64,000 nucleotides of DNA from Polychytrium aggregatum (taxonomy: Eukaryota; Chytridiomycota; Chytridiomycetes; Polychytriales). Under the pieces are notes generated by a model, which did no database searches, had not been told where the DNA came from, and was given only the letters and a program-made list of their open reading frames with translations. Made by a program: the position numbers and the translations under genes. The stretch is taken from the NCBI RefSeq assembly GCF_025602895.1, contig NW_026516229.1, forward strand, positions 1-64,000, written 5' to 3'. Positions 59,430 through 64,000 of the stretch are shown one piece after another. Numbering within the stretch: the first letter of the stretch is position 1; every line of letters starts with the position of its first letter.

Positions 59430-60271
59430 ACCGCTCCTCCTTCCATGTCAAAGCCAATGTTCCGAGCAGCGATGCATGGTCCTGTCCACATAGACATCCA
59501 GACGGGCGGTGGGGCTTCGGCCCCCTCCCGCTGCTGCTCGATATCGTGCAAAGCCACTCTGAATACAGCAATAGCCTCTATTCCCCCTCCCAACCCCGAC
59601 CCAGGCGCATGTTCTGTCATATGAATCTCGAGCCGGAGCACCCTTCTCTTCATGTGCTGCACCCCCACCACCACCGCTGCCAACACACGCCGCCGGGGCG
59701 GTCAGCTGAGCTTCGTCGCTGCTGGCTGGTGTGTCCAGGTGTGCCCAGGTGCGCATCGCCTGCGATGCATAAAAGGCACTCTCGGCCATCGCTTCCTGGG
59801 CAGTCTCCACCCTCATCCCGATTTCCGTGGGCTGCCTCGTCTCCTCCACCGAGTCCGGCTGTGGTTCTTGACTTGATTGCTGCCTGTATCCTCGCCGCTG
59901 CCGTCGTTGCCGTGGCTAGCTTTGGTACTTTTACTTTCTGCCTTTCTCTCTCTCTCGTTGCTCGTTCGCTCGTTCGCTCGTTCGCTCCTTCGCTTGCTTT
60001 GCGGTTCGCTCGTTCGTCGCTTGTTTGTCCATCCGTCCAGGCGTCACGTGTCGCGAAATTTTTTGCCTTTTTCTCTGGTCGTTTCCTGATCCCAGGCGAC
60101 ATCCGTGATCCGACCCTGCTCGTCTGCCTGCCCCAGCCAGATCTCGATCGAGGCCTCCTGTCTGTCGATCTGTCGATCTGTCGTCTGTCTGCAATCAGCC
60201 CGCTGAACCTGTCCATCCCGTCAAGGCACCCGAATCATCGCCCTCGCTCACCCAACCTGAAATCTGCCACC
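59430..60271. other. Spacer and promoter upstream of the carnitine acetyltransferase gene
   Basis: About 840 bases. GCTCGTTC units repeat near 59958-60015 and CTGTCGATCTGTCGATCTGT near 60160-60182. No coding exon is recognised, although the acetyltransferase frame is open upstream of its ATG. Confidence 0.5.
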
Positions 60272-63200
60272 ATGCCGCTCTTGCGACTCACCCCGGCCTT
60301 CCTGAGGACATCCAGCCATTCACACCGCCTCGCGCACCACCATATCCGCAGCATCGTCGCCTCTTCGACACGGGCGTACTCGGTCCACAACGACGAGGTT
60401 GCAAAGCCCACGTCCGTGACATTCTCCAACCAGTCCAAGCTGCCCCGACTGCCCATTCCCGATCTGCAGGAAAGCGCGGCCAAGTACCTCGAGTCATGCA
60501 AGCCGCTGCTGACTCCCGAGGAGTTTGAATCGACCCAGCAGGCTGTCCAGGACTTCGTCAAGGCCGGAGGACTGGGCGAGACCCTGCAGCAGCGCCTGGT
60601 CGATCTCGACGCCAAAGAGCCGGTATGCCCAGTTGCCCCATTCGCTCATTCACACCGCTGTCTCGTCCGCCGGACCGTGCGATCGTCATGACAGCATGCG
60701 GGCTTGTCGACTCTTAATCATATCAAATAGCAACACAAGCAGCACACTTATCCAACCGGCTCTCCTTTTTTCCGCTCCTGACTCGGGCGCTGACTTGCCC
60801 TGTGTGCAGTATTCGTGGCTTGAGAAGCTCTGGCTCAACAAGGCCTATCTGGAGTACCGCGAGCCCAGCTTCATCAACGTCAACTGGTGGACCCAGCTCG
60901 CCGATCATCCCAAGGCCACCAAGAGATCGTTCAGCCACCACCCCCCGACCGGCGTCTTCTCGACCTTCCAGATCGAGCGCGCCGCTGGCCTGATCACGAA
61001 CCTGATCAGCTTCAGCGAGGCTGTCAACAAGTAATGACCGTGCACCATTGATTGCTGTTCCCCCGAGCAGTTGCATCAGTGGCTTGGAGCGATTTGATCC
61101 TGGGGCTGTTGCTCAGAGCGATTCCATCGAGCAGCCACGGACTGTGACTGTCGCATAGGCTCGCTTTCCACGACGCCCCGTGGTTGCGGGTGTCGGGCTC
61201 CTTTCCGCCTTTGTCGCCATCGGCCGTGCTCTTTGTCGCAAACATATCCACTGATGCCCTGCTGCTCTCTCTGCAGTGGCCAGATCGCCCCAGAATATGT
61301 CAAGAGCCAGCCGCTTTGCATGAGCCAGTACAAGAACCAGTTCGGCGCTACACGTGTTCCTTCCCCCAACGCCGACACCGTCATTCTGAACCATCCTGCC
61401 ACCGCCAACCACATCATCGTCATGGCCAGCAACCAGATCTTCAAGATGGATGTGCGAAAGGACGACGGCACTCGGCTCTCTCTCCACGATCTTCAGAGGT
61501 AAACATGGCGGCTCGAACAAGCGAGGATCGAGATTCATTTCAACCAGACAGAGTTGTCGTATTGATCTGTACAGAGCGGGCTTTGGAGCAAGCGGATCCT
61601 CCTCAGCTAGATGGCCGTGCTCAAGCACAGGCAGAACACCAATCCCGTCGACTGGCCGCTAGACTAAACTCTCGCTGCCGTTCTCCCCCCAGATCGCTGT
61701 ACAAGATCACCGAGCACAGTCTGCATGACGCTCCCGAGCCTGCCATTGGGCGGCTGACTGCTGTCGATCGCGATACCTGGACACAGGTACGATTTGTATG
61801 CACACGTCCATGCGACCCACGACGGCGCATCGACCCTACCGCCAGCAGCCAATGCATGCATCCATGGCACTCCGTCGCTGAGCCTGCTTCTCCCGTCCCA
61901 ATTGTGCTCACAGACCTACCAGCACCTACTCTCGCTGGACAAGCAGAATGCCGAGAACATGAAGATCATCCAGGACGCGCTCTTTGTCGTCTGCCTCGAT
62001 GACTCGTCCACCGTTGCCAACTTTGACCGATCCCACCTGCAGTTCTTCCACAACTTTGACGGCTCCAACCGCTGGTTTGACAAGGCTATCCAGCTGATCG
62101 TCACCAACAACGGCCGTGCCGGCATCAACGGAGAGGTAACGACGACAGTAGCAGCGGCAGCAGCATGACTGGCAGGATGAGCTAGTATCTGGCTGTTTGA
62201 AACGCAAGGACTTGGAATGCAGCGGATGGCTGACAACCTGCATCACTGTGCGTGCAGCACTCTCCCGCAGATGCCGTTATTGCCGGTAAAATGATGGACT
62301 ACATCGTCCAAAAGTGAGTCTTGTCCTCTCCGGGCGAGAGATGCAAGCCCCGGCGCTCTTGGCTGCACACACAAGCTGACTTGCGCGAGTGGGATTGCCG
62401 CGATGGTACTGTATCAGCCCTTGCGACTGACTCTGCATGTCGTTCCCGATGATCGCTAGTGAGCCTGCTGTCGATCCCGCCTCCGTGGAGCAGTTCGCCG
62501 TGCCCTCGGTTCGACGACTGGAGTGGATCGTGGACGAAAAGGTCACCAAGGCCATCGATGAAGCCCTGTTTGCCTCCGAGCACGCCGCCAGAAACATCGA
62601 GAGCTGCATCCTCCACACCGACGCCTACGGTGCCCGCTATATCAAGGAAGTCGGTAGGTGTTTGTCTATGTTGTACTGGAGCCTGGTGATGATGGTGGCG
62701 TATTGGGCTTCTTATCCGGACAGAAGCAGTCTGGGTGCCGCAGCATGCGACCGAAATGATTCGAGCGACGCCGGTATGTGCTCTTACACGCCCTTCTCTT
62801 ACTGCCACCCCCTCCTCCTCAGCCGGCGCCAGCCCCGATGCCTATGTCCAGATGGCGCTCCAGCTCACATGGAGACGCCTGCACAACGACCCCACGGCAG
62901 TCTACGAGTCGGTCTCGACACGCCAGTTTTTGCACGGCCGCACCGAGACCGCGCGAAGCCTTTCCAAAGAGTCCTGGGACTTTTGCAAGGCCTTTGATGA
63001 CGACAATGTCCTTGTAAGTGGATCGATGCATGCACGCAGCAGTGAAGCGCATGGGCAAGTCGGGAACGGTGACTGTCCCGCATCACATTCCTCTGCGAGA
63101 CCATCCGTACGCTAATGTGCCGGGCGGTCCCTTGGCTTGCAGTACGAGGACAAGACCCAGCTCTTCCGCAAGGCCGTCGCGGCGCAGTCCAAGTATGTCC

Positions 63201-63841
63201 GCGAGGCGAGCCAGGGCAAGGGCATCGACCGCCACTTCCTTGGTCTGAGAAGCATGATCACCAAGGAGGATGCCGAGAACGAAGCCGGCATGGCCATTTT
63301 CAAGGATCCGGCGTTCTCCCGAAGCGTCAACTTCCGGCTGTCCTCGAGCAACGTCTCCCCCGGCAAGCACTTTTTCGGTGGCTTCGGGCCGGTGGTGGTC
63401 GACGGCTATGGTGTCAACTACGCCATCGACACGGACCAGCTCAAGTTTTCGATTTCGCGCAGCATTCGCTGCAAGGAGACCTCGGCCTTCAAATTCCGAG
63501 AGACGCTGCAACGAACGCTGACGGATATGATGATTCTGTTCCCCAAGCGGTAGGTGGCTGCTGGCGTGCCTTTCCTCCCCTTCCGTTGCATCGATCGGGT
63601 CTCGCGCTGAGATTGCCCCGCTGTCTTCGCGCTTGCCCCGATCCGATGTCCTCGTGCTTGCCGTCGCTCACACCGCTGTCGTGCCTGTGCCAGATCCGAG
63701 GTCTGGGGATACGACTGGAAGGATAAGCGCAAGCTCGAGCGCAAAGAGAGCGAGTACCTCCGAACGATGAAGCAGATCTCGGACGAGTACGAGCACAAGA
63801 AGCAGATCATTTCCGCCAAGTACGACCGAACGCAGAAATAA
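60272..63841 (+). CDS. CAT2: Mitochondrial carnitine O-acetyltransferase
   Basis: The enzyme swaps acetyl groups between CoA and carnitine, moving acetyl units between peroxisome, cytosol and mitochondrion. Ten exons encode 701 residues: 60272-60622, 60810-61030, 61277-61498, 61693-61786, 61914-62135, 62258-62313, 62460-62653, 62823-63013, 63143-63549 and 63694-63841. The first 40 residues are Arg/His/Ser-rich and free of acids, a mitochondrial presequence. LPRLPIPDLQESAAKYL and REPSFINVNWWTQL begin the choline/carnitine acyltransferase fold. The catalytic His is in INGEHSPAD at about residue 371. SPDAYVQMALQLTW, YESVSTRQFLHGRTET and FFGGFGPVVVDGYGVNY are canonical. A charged C-terminal helix of about 45 residues extends past the usual end, and there is no peroxisomal SKL-type signal. 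Confidence 0.95.
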
Positions 63842-64000
63842 ACTCCCCCCGTCTGCCGGGGTGCCATCCAGTAGCCAGCGACGCAGTGACCCCCGGGTGC
63901 GGCCAGACCGCACAGCAGGGCGATGTGCCACTGCTTGTGAGCCGGTGATGTACATGCCAAGCAGGCATTGGTGCGCTGGGAGGTTGGGTGACCGCCCGAC
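63842..64000. other. 3' flank of the carnitine acetyltransferase gene
   Basis: No recognisable feature lies in this last stretch. Confidence 0.5.

Noticed and set aside
62700-62775. Possible extra small exon in the carnitine acetyltransferase gene
   Set aside because: Several candidate acce/donor pairs exist, but joining exon 7 directly to exon 8 keeps phase and gives the family's normal spacing before SPDAYVQ.

Overview
This is about 64 kb of GC-rich nuclear DNA from a flagellated (zoosporic) fungus, most likely a chytrid. Most genes are broken by GT-AG introns of about 77-660 bases, which rules out prokaryotes. Fungus-like content includes a Zn2Cys6-type regulator middle region, fungal-style QCR9 and mS26/Pet123, and a compact IQGAP. 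Two genes, LRRC23 and TPGS1, belong to motile flagella and are lost in non-flagellated fungi. All exon models below were made by eye from splice sites and protein similarity. Unless stated, reading phase closes exactly across the introns.

Layout. At 0.3-3.6 kb lies the 3' part of a large low-complexity transcription factor. At 5.8-8.2 kb (minus) is a polytopic membrane protein of unknown family. At 9.7-20.3 kb (minus) is the most unusual region: four tandem paralogues, each with a signal peptide, a Ser/Thr-rich ectodomain, one membrane span, a cytosolic linker and two SH3 domains at the extreme C-terminus. At 21.4-33.4 kb is a dense housekeeping and flagellar block: COG8 (+), STOML2 (-), mS26/PET123 (+), LRRC23 (-), NSRP1 (-) and METTL22 (+). 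At 34.6-41.8 kb a 24-exon IQGAP gene fills the plus strand. At 43.7-48.5 kb are GAPDH and a TKL-like kinase fused to Sel1 repeats. At 48.8-54.5 kb (minus) are ARPC3 and UGP1. At 55.1-56.4 kb is a REEP/HVA22-like protein. At 56.5-58.1 kb (minus) is a TPGS1-like subunit with one unresolved reading-frame break. At 58.4-63.8 kb are QCR9 and a mitochondrial carnitine acetyltransferase.

Themes. Several gene pairs are divergent over short intervals: STOML2/mS26 (both mitochondrial), NSRP1/METTL22 and TPGS1/QCR9. IQGAP and ARPC3 are actin regulators. STOML2, mS26, QCR9 and the acetyltransferase are mitochondrial. Short minisatellites and poly-G/poly-C runs are scattered mainly in introns and spacers. 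I saw no transposon, viral relic, CRISPR array, rRNA or convincing tRNA. The candidate new system is the four-gene SH3 membrane-protein array.
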